A stretch of 64,000 nt of DNA from Synchiropus splendidus (Eukaryota > Chordata > Actinopteri > Syngnathiformes > Callionymidae). Where the stretch lies: contig NC_071345.1 of assembly GCF_027744825.2 (NCBI RefSeq), positions 4,715,001 through 4,779,000 on the forward strand, written 5' to 3'. Under the pieces are notes generated by a model that saw only the letters and a list, made by a program, of their open reading frames with translations, was not told the DNA's origin and ran no database searches. Position 1 is the first letter of the stretch. Every line of letters begins with the position of its first letter. Made by a program: the position numbers and the translations under genes. Below, piece after piece: positions 12,460 through 24,100 of the stretch.

Positions 12460-12975
12460 TTTGGGCTTCTCCCTTCAGTGGATCATCTTCCTCCATCTCC
12501 CCCTGTCCTCGGCTTCCTCTTCTCTCAAACCTACAAACCTCATGTCCTCCTTCACCACCTCCATCAATCCCCTCTTTGGCCTTCCTCTCCACCTTCTGCC
12601 TGGCAGTTCCAACCTCAACATCTTCATCTACCAATGTACTGGCTCTCTCTCTCTCCTCTGTACATGTCCAAACCATCTCCATCTAGCCTCTCTGACTTGG
12701 TCTCCTAAACACCTGAGCACATGTGCTGTCCGTCTGATCCTATCATCATCCTGCTCACTCCCAGAGAGAAGCTCAGCATCTTCAGCTCTGCTACCTCCAG
12801 CTCTGCCTCCTGTCTTTTCCTCAGTGCCACTGTTTCCAAACCATACAACATTGCTGGCCTCACCACCCTTTTGGACACTTTCCCTTTCATCCTTGCCAAC
12901 ACCCTTTTGTCACACATCACACCTGACACTTCTCTCCAATGATTCCATCCTGCCTGCACCTGCTTCTTCACCTCT
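12460..12975 (-). mobile_element. LINE fragment, reverse transcriptase C-terminus (copy 1)
   Basis: Minus-strand translation at 12705-12971 contains VRPAMLYGLETVALRKRQEA and ELKMLSFSLGVSRM, the thumb/C-terminal region of a non-LTR reverse transcriptase. Frames at 12407-12682 continue as the WFGHVQRR-type tail with shifts between frames. The copy is 5'-truncated and lacks catalytic RT motifs. It matches the copy at 39340-39822, with only about two differences over about 215 bp by eye in the 12716-12930 part. The family is probably RTE-like (inference). Confidence 0.85.
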
Positions 12976-13589
12976 TTCTCACACTCTCCATGGCCCTGGA
13001 CAGTTGTGCCTCAGTACTAAAAATGTTTCAGTAAGTTATATCATGATCAAGTCAGACTTACTTTCCGTTATCTACCTACTGAAGTTATCAGTGGTATAAC
13101 GCCAGGTCAGAATGACCTCAGTACATTGTGCCTTGTAGAACCAGGTCCACCAACTGGCTTCCCTCGCGTTGCTAGGAAACTACAAATAAATACATGAATA
13201 ATGGAGGGAACAACTGCCAGACAAATAAAAGACACACAGCTCCGACTCACGGCTCTGTCTTTCCTAGCTGCCACTCAAACTCAACAGACTGCTGCCAGTT
13301 ATTTCTTTGGGAAGAATGCGTCACATGACTAAATGAAGCAGCGAACGTGTGACGCTTTGGATCCAGCAATCAATTATCTCTCAGTTGCTACGCTCGAGTG
13401 TCTAATCAAGCGTGCTGATTCAGAGAGGCTTTTCATCTTTCGCATTTGCATTTGAGGTGTTTGAGACGATCATTTCAGAGTCCTACTCCAAACATGCAAT
13501 TTTAGATTGCATTTTTATGAGTGATGGAGCAAGAGTGCAGCAAAAAAAAACTGTTCAGTGGACTCTTTTTTTGGGAGGTGAGTTGTAGT
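12976..13589. other. Unique sequence
   Basis: The first about 50 bases may still belong to the adjoining LINE. The rest shows no gene or repeat signal. Confidence 0.4.
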
Positions 13590-13970
13590 GTCTCCATGAA
13601 TTTATTCCCTCAGTCTCATTCAGACTTCTCTTCTTCTTCTTCATGTCCTTTCTTGGGTTGCCAGAACTAGTTAGCCTCCTCCTCCTTAACCTGTCTTGGG
13701 CCACACCTCTCCTCTTCATGTCCTCCTCTATAGCATCCCTGAACATCAATGGTTGTCTTCCTCTTCCTCCTCTTCCTCTTCCATTTCTTCATCCAACATC
13801 TTCCCTCTCTTTCCTCTCCACGTGACCAAACATGAGCTGTCCTTATGATATTCTGCTTTTCCTCACCATATCCCTCTTGACTCCATACCTGCCCATAACT
13901 TCCTCCATTCCTCTGTTCCTTCACGGCCAGTGAAGTCTGCTCCTTTCACTCTTCTCCAGTTTGCTCCAGA
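13590..13970 (-). mobile_element. LINE C-terminal relic, different family
   Basis: On the minus strand one frame reads LMFGHVERK, then a charged KRKRRKRK-like stretch. Another frame reads AIEEDMKRRGVAQDRLRRRR and LTSSGNPRK. This order (FGHV.R, basic linker, ED(M/L)K..G, QDR..WRR, NP) is the usual C-terminal end of several LINE reverse transcriptases. At least one frameshift separates the blocks, so it is dead. Confidence 0.6.
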
Positions 13971-14506
13971 GCTCCTGTGTCTCCTACCTATATCCTACCT
14001 GTGAGGCAAAAGACTGACAACTTTCATCAACATCTCAAGTGCATGATCCTCTTCACTTCCACAGCTCTGTTCATATACAGTCCATCAAAATGATGCTGAC
14101 TTCATGTCTACTCATCTGCAGGGTGAAAGATCTTGAAACCCTCGTCCCACGTTCCTGGCCTTACTACATTCCACCTGTTTTCCTGTCCATATAAGATGCC
14201 CACTTTCCTCTCATCATCACTTCAGCCACCCCTCCATCCTGTTCAGTCATGGTCCCTTTCCCTGCTTTCTAAAGCCCCATTCATACCAGGGGAAGTAGGT
14301 CAACCTGATAATGCTGTGTAGTGGTATTGGGTCATCCCAATACTTACAATAGAAACAGGAATATATCTGCACCTCGTGTCCTCTTGGGCCAACAGTGGCA
14401 CAGTTTCCATTGGAGACCTGTGGACTATGGTTTTCTTAATACTGATGCTTGCTTTGAAACGAAACGTTATGTTGCATCATTTATTTTGAAGTTGAAAATG
14501 ATTAAA
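13971..14506. other. CT-rich sequence, possibly more LINE
   Basis: The CT bias continues from the LINE relic to about 14290 and may be its upstream part, but no readable motif confirms this. Beyond that nothing is recognised. Confidence 0.3.
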
Positions 14507-15096
14507 TACCGTAATTTCCAGACTATAAGCCGCTTCTTTTTTTCGCAGTCTGAACCCTGCATCTTCTAAAATTACTATTGCTAAAATATATATATGGATT
14601 TTAACACGCTAAAGAGCGTAACATAAATATTGAATCTCAGCACTTCAAAGTGATGAAATCACAAGTGTTTTATTGACCTTAAAGCACTCAAAATGAGGTG
14701 TTTCCGCCCGTATGTCCGCAGCTCCGCCCGTAGAGCTGGTCTCCTGCAGGACCAGAGACGAGAAGCAGCAGCTGAGACCAACTGTTATGTCAAAACGTCA
14801 GACACGCGGCTGAAAACAGCGCATTTTGAGAGCGTTAATGTAAATAAATGATGTGGAGATCATTACCCAGTCTGTTTCGTGAGTCAGTCTCCATGCCTCA
14901 CCCCGTTTTCAAAACTAGTTTGGAAGTGATCCTCATGCATTTTGAAGCCAGGTGCACCATTGACTCCGATGCAGACACCACCACTGCGCCCACGGCTTAT
15001 AGACCGCTGCTGTTTATGTATGGACAACATCTATTTTCCTTCTTACATTTAGTGGGTGGGGCTAATATTCCGGAGCACACTATAGTTCTCAAAAAC
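14507..15096 (+). repeat. TIR repeat 'TACCGTAATTTCC', copy 1
   Basis: Begins TACCGTAATTTCCAGACTAT and contains AAGCCGCTTC. Its far end (ATCTATTTTCCTTCTTACAT, then GTGGGGCTAATATTCC) matches, in opposite orientation, the other end of the repeat at 51990-52568. It looks like a non-autonomous DNA transposon of about 580-590 bp; the superfamily is not clear from the sequence. The open frame at 14848-15114 lies within it and is not conserved in the other copy. Confidence 0.7.
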
Positions 15097-16610
15097 ACAT
15101 GGAAAAATAGTTAACGTTTTGCAGTGGAGTAGGCTGGGATATCTCCTAAAATAGTGGGTATGGACTGAGTGCAAACAATCTTTGCAGTGAAAATGCTATT
15201 TAACCAAAGTACACTAAACACAAAACCATGACCCAATAACAAAAGTGTGGCGAAAGTTCCTTGTGCGACATTTTTCCCATTACATTTAGGCGTTTGCCAA
15301 ATCCAAAATATCTGTCTGGCATCACCGTCAGGTTCTCTGCCAAAAACCAGGCCGAGGACGAGTCCTTCAGAGGGAGAACAAAAGTCACCAGATTACATTC
15401 AGTAATTCATGAAAAAGTGCTATTTGTGAAAGAAATCCAAATCAAGGCGAACAAGGCGACTGACAGAAGGACATCTGTGTCCTGGAAATGCTTCAGAATG
15501 CCTCCAATATCACAATCAATGGCTGAGACTCGCAGCCTAATTAATTGTCCTTCACAATTTCTCTTTCAAATTGGTTTCTTGATGAAATCCCACTTTGACA
15601 CATCCAACTCAAGATTTAGATCGTGTTCGAGACGCCGTATGAGCGCTTCATTTTCGCATAATGAACATATGCCGGTGAACACGCGTGCTCGGACTCTGCT
15701 AACTTCCTGACATGAATCCGTGATGCGGCCCGCGCGCGGGAAGGAATAGTCACTCAGGAGCCGTCGCCATTTATCATGGCAGAAGAAAGAGAGCTCAGAG
15801 GATATAAAGAGAGAAAATCCAGCCGAAGATATGACAGCAATTTGACAGAGGACACTCGCGCCATTCCATCGGGAGTCATTATTTATTCATTAGCAATGTG
15901 AAGCTAATTGTATTCTTCGTCACTTCACAGAAGCCTCTGGACCAGACATTTACGTACACTTGTCACAAAAGACGGGCGATTCTCCCGCGGTGACGGGTCG
16001 GGTTTGAGGCTGTTTACAGAGTTGCGCTGTGTTTCCTCTGAAGGAGACGTGTTTGCACTGCTAGTGCTTCGACTGCATCGCACAACTCAAGGATCGAACA
16101 GTATTTGCACGCATTAATAACACAAACAAAAGTAAATGAAGCATGACAAATCCAGAAAGACACACTGTATTTACCTAATGGATACCGTCAGACGCCCTCT
16201 GTTCTGGCACTGGCTGAGCCTCTGACAGATGATGATTACAAGTCATTGTTTGTATTTGCTCCAACAAAATGACACCGCTGAAATAAGATTGTGGCAAGCT
16301 TGGCCAAACCAGAGTTCTAAAACTTAGCGATAGCATCATATATTCTCAGAACGAGCTTCCGCGCGACTGAGGTTGGCAGAGCTAATTGATAAGAAGAGAA
16401 ACGACACCTTGGCAGTCGACCCTCTCTTCTCGGTGGCAGCCATCTTTATGGGACGCTTATGTTTCAACCAACATATAGTTCTTTACCTATTTATTTATTC
16501 ACTCATCTTACTATGTTACTGCACTGAGCTTACTATGCTACTATAAAGTTTCACAATTTCCTTTTTTATTCTATGTAAAAATATATTTGTTGGCATTATT
16601 TATTTTTTTT
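15097..16610. other. Repeat-poor stretch, candidate regulatory sequence
   Basis: No transposon ends or microsatellites. GC-balanced, complex sequence from about 15240 to 16440 includes AT-core words such as CCTAATTAATTG (15536-15547) and CTGACAGATGATGATTACA (about 16212-16230), which resemble Meis/homeodomain-type sites. The plus-strand frame 15261-15710 (149 codons) has no known domain or splice context. The call as conserved non-coding DNA is inference and needs alignment to other fish. Confidence 0.3.
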
Positions 16611-16998
16611 AGGGCTGTCAATCGATTAAAATTTTTAATCGTACTGAAGATGAGTTAACTCATGAGTCAAGGCAAATGAATCACTCATTTTATATATGTT
16701 CTAAATGTAACTTAAAGGGAAATTTTATCAACACAATTGTGCATTAATGCTTCCAAGTTTATGAGCCTTGTCTTTGAGTCTGACGTTTTTCAAAACAATG
16801 TTCTTGACATCATCTGTTATATCTGTTTGTTGTCAAAAAAAAAAAAAATGTTTGCATGAGGAACACATTAATGGCCACCGTTGTGTTCATTTTTCATTTA
16901 GAACAGATACAAAATGAGTGATTCTGTTACCATTAATCGCCAGTTAACTCAGCTTCAGTGCAATTAATTGAGATTAAAAATTGTAATCTATTGACAGC
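16611..16998. mobile_element. hAT-like element 'GGGCTGTCAATCGATTAA'
   Basis: The left end reads AGGGCTGTCAATCGATTAAA and the right end carries GATTAAAAATTGTAATC then ATTGACAGC, so the termini are inverted repeats of more than 25 bases with a few mismatches. Interior GTTAACTCA words near both ends extend the symmetry. No transposase frame. The TIR is of a kind common among vertebrate hAT MITEs; no clear target duplication was found. Confidence 0.7.
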
Positions 16999-17059
16999 AA
17001 TAATTTGTTTATAAATCGAGCTCACCCAACTTGTTTTGAAGACGCAAATGTTGACTCTA

Positions 17060-17240
17060 GGAATTATCAGAAGTTTGGAAAAAAGCGAATAAAATTCAGG
17101 GTGGTCCGGACATGTAAAAAGGAGACGTTCCGTAGAGGAATGTTCACTGGTAAAAGGAGAAGAGGAAGACGACGAATGAGATTCATGGATCCAGAAAACA
17201 GGGACATGAATATCATTGCTGGTCTTCCTCCTCTCCTTTA
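17060..17240 (+). mobile_element. LINE C-terminal relic, plus strand
   Basis: Codons 17102-17125 spell WSGHVKRR, equivalent to the W(F)GHV.RR motif of LINE reverse transcriptase C-termini. After a frame change the next block gives GKRRRGRRRMRFMDPENRDM, matching the usual RRRGR.RMRW.D sequence. The frameshift and short length mark it as a relic. It is the only LINE fragment here on the plus strand. Confidence 0.6.
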
Positions 17241-19475
17241 TTTCCACCTCCAACAGTGTTTGTCCAGAATGTCACCTACCTCCTCTGGTGACTTGGACGG
17301 GCCAAAAAACATTGTTTTTAAATGGAGTTTGTATGAAAATTGAAGTATTGTGTTCCTCAGTTTAACTTAACAATAACATCAAGCATGAACGGTGACATAA
17401 AGATTCTTCCTCTGTAAACTCTTCCACTGGAGCTTTGAGGTTTCAGTTGCCTCTTATATTGATGCAGATGTATATTACAACTATTGATTTACTGTCTGGC
17501 CACCAGTGATGTGGAGCGAGTGGTTTGCTAACAGAATCTAAGAGCTCTGCGGAGGACCGGTTTAGCTGCTACCAATAACAAACTGAGGGAGGTTGTGAAA
17601 TTGCTGTTTGTGTCCTTCAGCTTTTTCAGTGGAATTCCAGTTTAATGAAGCATCCAGAATAAGTTATTTTGTTACATTAGTTCTCAATGAAGCAGCATGG
17701 GCCCATTTCCAAAACGTCTAGTACATTTTGACACTGCTGTTTTGACAGTTACAAAAATAGTCAAAGAATTTTTTTGCATCATTTTGTGAGTGAGCCGGTC
17801 AATGCTTTCTTGGTTAACCCTGGATTCCACAAAATGACCTTGATAAGCAAAGTGCCAAGGTCATCCGTACTTTTTAATCTTTCCAGACAAACCCTTTACA
17901 TCCTGCTGGCTAAGAACGGCTGTAAATGTTTGATAATTCTCATCGGTAATGCAAGACTTACTGTAGTATTGAAGGTTGGAAAATAAATAATAGAAAATAT
18001 GGGTCTTTAAAATAAGTCAAAATAACTCATCTGGTCGTCTACTTCCAGGTGGACAATATCTAAAGCAACATGGGATTCTCTCCAGTTCTATCGGGCTAGG
18101 CCTGACAGGTGATGTTTTGACTTCAACAAAGCCTTGTGTGTGGTGCCACACTTGGGTCGCCAGAACACGATCTTTAAGCACCTTGGACAGAGACGATGAA
18201 ACATTTCGGCTGACTTTGTTCAGAAAGGTTGTGACTTCAGGTCATGCAAGTGTAGAAAAGAGAATTTCTTCAACAAATAAGCGTCAATAAAAGCCGCCCA
18301 CAGCAGACGGACTATAAAGCAAAGGATGTGGTCTGGTAGAAAGTGCCCAGATACAGTCTGAGCTGTGCTCAACCAGTCATTCTGTGAGGGGGAAAGTGAC
18401 TGGTGAGCACAGTAAATTGTTCTCCCCATGTTGCAAGAAGGTTTTAAAAAAGATATGAGCAATATGTGAACGCCGACAGAGAAATGGAAGCCTTTCCTTG
18501 GATAAGAGAAACACTCAGATGGTTTGGTAGCAAACACCTCGACTAGAAAGACGGTTGTCATTCACAAAAGTGAAAACAAAACTGACCAGAATTAAACATA
18601 TATTTCCAACTCTTCATCATCACATGACTCGTGATCGTGTCAGTGAATTACTGTTTTAAAAAAAAGCCACGAGTCAATGAACTCGACACCTTTATCCAAA
18701 ACCCATTTGCAAACCTGGCAAGTCCTTGACCAGCAGCTGAGCAACCTTCATGACTCAAGATCTGTTTTCAGCTGAAACTTATCTGAGGCTTGCTACTACA
18801 CACGTTTATCTCAACGTCTTCATCTGAGCATAATCCTTACTTTTTCAACTCGGCACAAGTTGTTGGCAGCAAAAGCGTTTGGATCCATCTACCAAAGTTT
18901 AAATATTTTAAGATTCCCTTTAATTATTTTCCCTGCTGGCTGCAACACTCCAGTGCTTTCATGATGCGTGCTGCCATTCCTGATACTTTCCTTCCACCGA
19001 AATCTGAACACAAAAAAAACAGAAGATACCATCCTGACCTTTACATACAGTGTTTAGAAAATACTTGTATAGAACATATATCCGGGGGAGAAGTGCTGAA
19101 CTAGGTTTTTAAGCAAGAGCTGAGAAGTTCTGAGGAATGTTCCTGGTGGAATTTGAATGTGTGCACAGGATGCTGTATAGAGTGGCCGGTTTGTTTTTAC
19201 TACAGCAGCAGAAGGACGGCTTGGAACAGTAAAGAATTCAACTGCCAGCAATGGATTTCCAAATTGGTTGTCACCCAGTCTCGGTGTAGGTTGAGCAAAA
19301 ATATGAGTCATTTTAATTTATATTTCCTTATATTTTTCACATTAAAAACAAATTGTTGTATCTACATGACGTACTGTCAAAGCAGCTCCTGCCTTGGTGA
19401 CTCAAACTCGAATCGAACAGGAGCATTGTCACTTCAGCATCTCCACAATGGTTTCTTCCTCATCTGTCCTCCTCC
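17241..19475. other. Unique sequence, nothing recognised
   Basis: About 2.2 kb with no transposon ends, microsatellites of note or gene signals. Open frames at 18220-18561 (minus) and 18790-19104 (plus) lack recognisable motifs. Confidence 0.4.
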
Positions 19476-19840
19476 TTCTTGAGCGGAGGTTTAGCCCCGG
19501 GGGGAAGATGTGGCCCTTTGCCTGTATTCATGCAGTCCTCACGAGATGAGTCACTATTTATGTCTGCACCTCAAAATAAAAAAATAAAAATAAAAATACT
19601 GAAGAAAATACTTTGTAATAAACTGCTGTTTTCAGTATTTTTACACACCATACCTAAGATATTCGCAACTTAAAAAGTCAGTCCAATATTTATCATTTAT
19701 ATTGATAATATAAGTAATAAATTATAAAGATATTGGATATTATATGTCTGAAAATGTTACTCTCATTTAAGATTCTTCTTTCTTTTGGCTTGACTTTGGT
19801 CACAGGACTTGTACACATTATACACCATTAATCGTGAAGA
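19476..19840 (+). mobile_element. hAT-type fragment related to 10822 and 31135
   Basis: Contains TGTGGCCCTTTGCCTGTATT near 19509, matching GCGGCCCTTTGCCTGTGTTT in the 10822 element. Near its right side CTTCTTTCTTTTGGCTTGAC matches the 3' interior of the 31135 element. Both termini are eroded and no duplication was found. Confidence 0.55.
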
Positions 19841-20424
19841 TAAATTGTGTCTAGTCGACTATTGAAATAGTCACTGGTGCCAGGAATTGCAGTGAAGCTG
19901 GAAACATTTCATTCAATTGGAGGTCAAAATGTGACTGTGTCACCCTCAGACACCGAAGTCCCGCTTGACAATAGTCAACATGTTGGGCTCTGCATATGCT
20001 TGAGGCCATATTTGTGTTCTACAGCTCGCTGATCTGCTTGTCTTCATAGTGTCTACAGACAACCTAGTATTCAACATCTCAGTAGATAGCATTGACCTCA
20101 TGTTGTAGCGCTTCATAGTGCCTGCCCTATAACCCTTAAACCACCATTCTGGGATTGTTCATGAGCGACTTTTAGAGCTGTGTCCAATGATTTGCACTTC
20201 TTTGGTTCATTTACAACAGTCATATGAGCCAGAAAAGGGTTGGGAATGTATTAGCATTTCCAAGCAGATGCATGTCTTTGTGGATGCTTGCTTTAGTTTT
20301 AAAAATCATTTCATGCTGCGCGGTGAATTACTGTATTCAGAAACACAGAACAGAAAAGGTGCGACGGCTGTGTAGTTTATATTAGAGAATAGGAGCAACG
20401 TGTTGGAGATATTTTTGTTCACCT
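19841..20424. other. Unique sequence
   Basis: No feature recognised. Confidence 0.4.
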
Positions 20425-21190
20425 TCGGGTACTGAAAACAAACCGGGCGCTCTCCAAATAGCCTGCTCCCTGGCAACATCCACCAGTTACGACTAGCGGA
20501 TCCCAAGATGCTCCCCGGCCAGTGAAGAGATATATCCCTCCACCTAGTTCTGGGTCGACCCCTCGGTCTCCTCCCAGCGTGCCTTGCCTGAAACACCTGC
20601 AGGGGATGTCCTCATGAGACGCCTGAACCACCTCAACTGATTCCTCTCCACACAGAGAAGCTCTACTCCAAGTCTTTCCAGAGCGACAGAACTCCTCACC
20701 TTATCGCTGAGGGAGACGCCAACCACCCATCGGAGAAAACAAATTTCAGCCACTTGTATCCGGGAACTCATTCTTTCCATACCATAGATGAGGGTCAGGA
20801 TAATGAGTGCCTTCGCCTTTTAGCTCAGCTCTCTCTTACACACAGCAGCGCAGTAGAGCAACTGCAATACCACAATCTCCAATTCTCACACCCCCTCACT
20901 TGAGAACAAGGCCTCAAGATATTTAAACTTCTCCACTTGAGGCATCGCTCACCCGGAGAGAGCAAGCCATTCTTTTCCGGTTGAGAACCATGGCCACGGA
21001 TTTAGAGGTGCTGATCCTCATCCCAGCCGCTTCAAACTCATGTGCAAACCCAGAGAGAACTGAAGGTCGCACCATGATGAAACCACAAGAACCAAATCAT
21101 CTGCAAATAGCAGCGACTGGATCCTCCGACCAGAAAACTGCAAACCACAATAAAAACATTTGGATTCTGATATTAATCCAATTATTTGAG
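20425..21190 (-). mobile_element. Rex3/RTE-like LINE relic with RT catalytic motif
   Basis: Reading the minus strand from 21190 downward: SLLFADDLVLV (RT motif with the FADD catalytic pair, about 21125-21160), VLNRKRMACSLRVSDA (about 20950-20990), VEKFKYL and LFSSEG (about 20880-20935), MSSRIQVAEICFLRW and VRSSV (20690-20775), RNQLRWF (about 20640), then GRRPRGRPRTRWRD (about 20535-20575). The order matches the copy at 48140-48765. Several stops and frameshifts break it, and divergence is higher than in that copy. Confidence 0.8.
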
Positions 21191-24100
21191 GCAAAATATT
21201 AGTGCTTGTGATGGTTGGATTTTTCATTTCCTCACAGATCTAATCGAATCAGACAAACTTGCGGTTGCAACCTCGGGCCCCGAAGACGCTGGCTGACTAT
21301 TTCGGGGATGTTTCCACCTGAAAGCCGAGCTTTCCAACGACACGTTCAGCAGCCGCATCAGTCGAGCGGCGGAGGATCTGCCTCTGTGTTCGAGTCAAGC
21401 CTCATTAGCTGAAAAGCATGTTGTGTCTTTTAAATGTCAGGGCTGATATTACAAGACAAAAGTAATTCCCTGACCCTGAAAACATAAAAGCCAACAAATA
21501 AACTTTTACACAGCCTCTATACTTGTGCTGATTAAAGCGCTTCCACCGCGCTTTCATCAGTTAACATCTCACTGTAACTAAGCGCAGATAGCTTCGCTGG
21601 TAATAACTGCCCCGAATTAGGATGCTAAATAGTTTTGTTTTTTTTTAAAGACTTGCGCAATGAAATCAATTCCTTTACCACTTACGCATCTTGCATCATC
21701 TTTGGAAGCAAGACAGAAGAGATGAGGTGAAGACCGAGTCAGGACAAGCCTTCAGATGAGTCTTCCTGGCTGAGTCTGAACAGGAGTCATCTGGCATTGG
21801 CAGAGGCAAGTCTCGCGTGAGATTTGCTGAAGTCACACGTTTCTTTTGTTTATGCCTTTAACAAAAATAAGACCCAATTACAAATAATTAGCCTCACTTG
21901 GCTTCCCGGGCGATCAAGACGATACCAGAGGAGTATTAGCCATTCCTTTTGATTCTGGTGCGGCAGCAACACATGGTTTGGTGCTGCATGTCTACACAAC
22001 AAGGGGTGGTTTCATGGAGTTAAGAGAGCTCTTCGGAAAGGAGTCTGATCTTGCTTTTTTTTAATAAGATGTGCCCCGCTTTAGTGTGTTTTTATGCTCG
22101 TAGAAAAGACGATTCAAGTGACCTGAATTCTTAAAATGACAGTCAACTGGATGACCTTGATATTATTGTATGTTTGCATATAAAGCTCTTAGAAGACAGT
22201 ATAAAAATGTTTGCGTCCTATTCTGATAGAAGAGCCTTGGGGTTGGAGTTCGGTCAGCCATGGGATGGCGCTCCTTTCATTCAATTGCTATTTAAGCCTG
22301 TCAAATGGCCATGCGTTTTCGTCACTGTGATTCATGTTACGTGGTCCTCCTCGTAACAGCCATGTCATATGGATCACACAGCCACACAAGAGAGCTTCCA
22401 TACGTCACCCGGTGCATCGCGCTGACCTCATGCGTTGCTTTTTTAGTCCATTGAAACATCCATTGAAACGCCTCTGCGTCAACATGCAGCGCAGCTTTTG
22501 TTGTCAGCATAAGACGCAATAGTCCACTTTTTCATGTCAATATACAGTAGTGCACCACGGGGGTTAATTCTTGGCTGCGATCCAGGCTTAAGCACAAACC
22601 TTGGCCGCCATGTTTGATCTAGTATTCCGTTATGGTACTGAAAGATACCCAGATATGCTGTCGGATTTTGTGTGCTGTGCAATAAGGTTAGAGTTTTCCA
22701 GATGAAATAAATAAATATTCTGTTATCCCTCAGGCTAAAGTAGTAGAGGTCAGTCAAAAACAAAACATCTCACTCTGCCATTGATGTAGTGGCTTGTTCA
22801 AATAAAAACACAAATGAAAGACTGCATAGGATTAAGTGCTATGTCTCTCATGTTTCCTCTCAGCCAATGAATTGTCAACAAAAAATAAGAGCTAATGCGC
22901 CTGGTGCTGTTAACCTCGGTGGAGAGTGTGGCTTTCCTTCGTTTTTGTCTTTTGAATATTATTATTTTTGTTATTTTCAGGATGTAAATGTATTTTACAA
23001 GTCCATACTTCACACAAAAACATAGCCACAGAGGATAGAAAGCACGTCTCCACAGAAGTTCGGAGACTTACTTTCCATCCAAAGTACACGTGAATCTCAA
23101 ACATTCTATTTTAACATGATACAGTGGAGTAGTTGCTTTGGAGTTACCATAAATATTACAGCTAAACTTTTCTTTGTCTCAGTTAGTTAACTGATCAGAT
23201 AAATTGTGTGCTAATAAAAACAGTATGTCAGCAAGTAATGTTAGTATCAGCAATGAGGTGATATTCATTTATTAGCCCAAACTTATGCTTCCTATTTTTA
23301 GCACAGAGAGGACAATTTTACAGACAAACTTAACCATCATTACCAAGTAGTTACACTATAATTTAAAGGTTTAAAAGTATCAAAATGTTTAGGCATGGAC
23401 AAAAAAAAGTTATTAAATTGTCACTGACAGAAAAAAAAAAACAGATACAGTTACGGAAATGTTTTCGGTTAGGTTAGGTTGCTTTATTGTTGTAAGTACA
23501 GTACAAGACATATAGCATGGATGAAATATCTGAATCTGTTTTGAATGTATGAGGAATAAAATCCACTCATACTGTAAGCTACTGTTCGTCTTTGCTCCAG
23601 GAAGACAATATTCTTATTCATTACAGTAGTGGAAAGTAAGCCTTCCATTCTTCCACCCAGCCCGGTTCACACTACATTGCCCGCTCTCATTTCATGTAAT
23701 CGGTGTGAATGTGTTTGATGGGGTGGAGAATTGATCATCTCCATGTTCTGGGTACCATCACACGTCTGGCCCGTGAAAAGAGACCAACCAACCACAGCCA
23801 TCGTCGACGTGATGGACGAGAAAGACGGAGTCGCAGATTACAGATCTGCCGCCCTCATTTCCTTTGCCGGTCCAAATGGTCGGAAGCGGTCGGCGGCGTT
23901 CAGCGCCACGCTCTGCGGTGACTGAAGAAGGTCTGGGATGCGTATCTGTTAAATAGCGGGGAAGCGTGGAGTTGGACTCCGTCAGCAGGTTTCGCAGCCG
24001 CTGTGTTGTCCTGGGCTTATGAACTTCTGTCGCATCCTAATGCGCCATAAATAGGTAACACACTCCATCTTCACCTCCGGCCAGCTTGAGCCAGGTCAGA

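Noticed and set aside
12344..13099. 251-codon plus-strand frame rich in Ser, Leu and Pro (similar one at 39325-39885)
   Set aside because: It is antisense to the LINE reverse transcriptase fragments, whose minus-strand frames carry recognisable motifs.
15261..15710. 149-codon plus-strand frame
   Set aside because: No known motif, an antisense frame overlaps its start, and the region looks more like non-coding conserved sequence.
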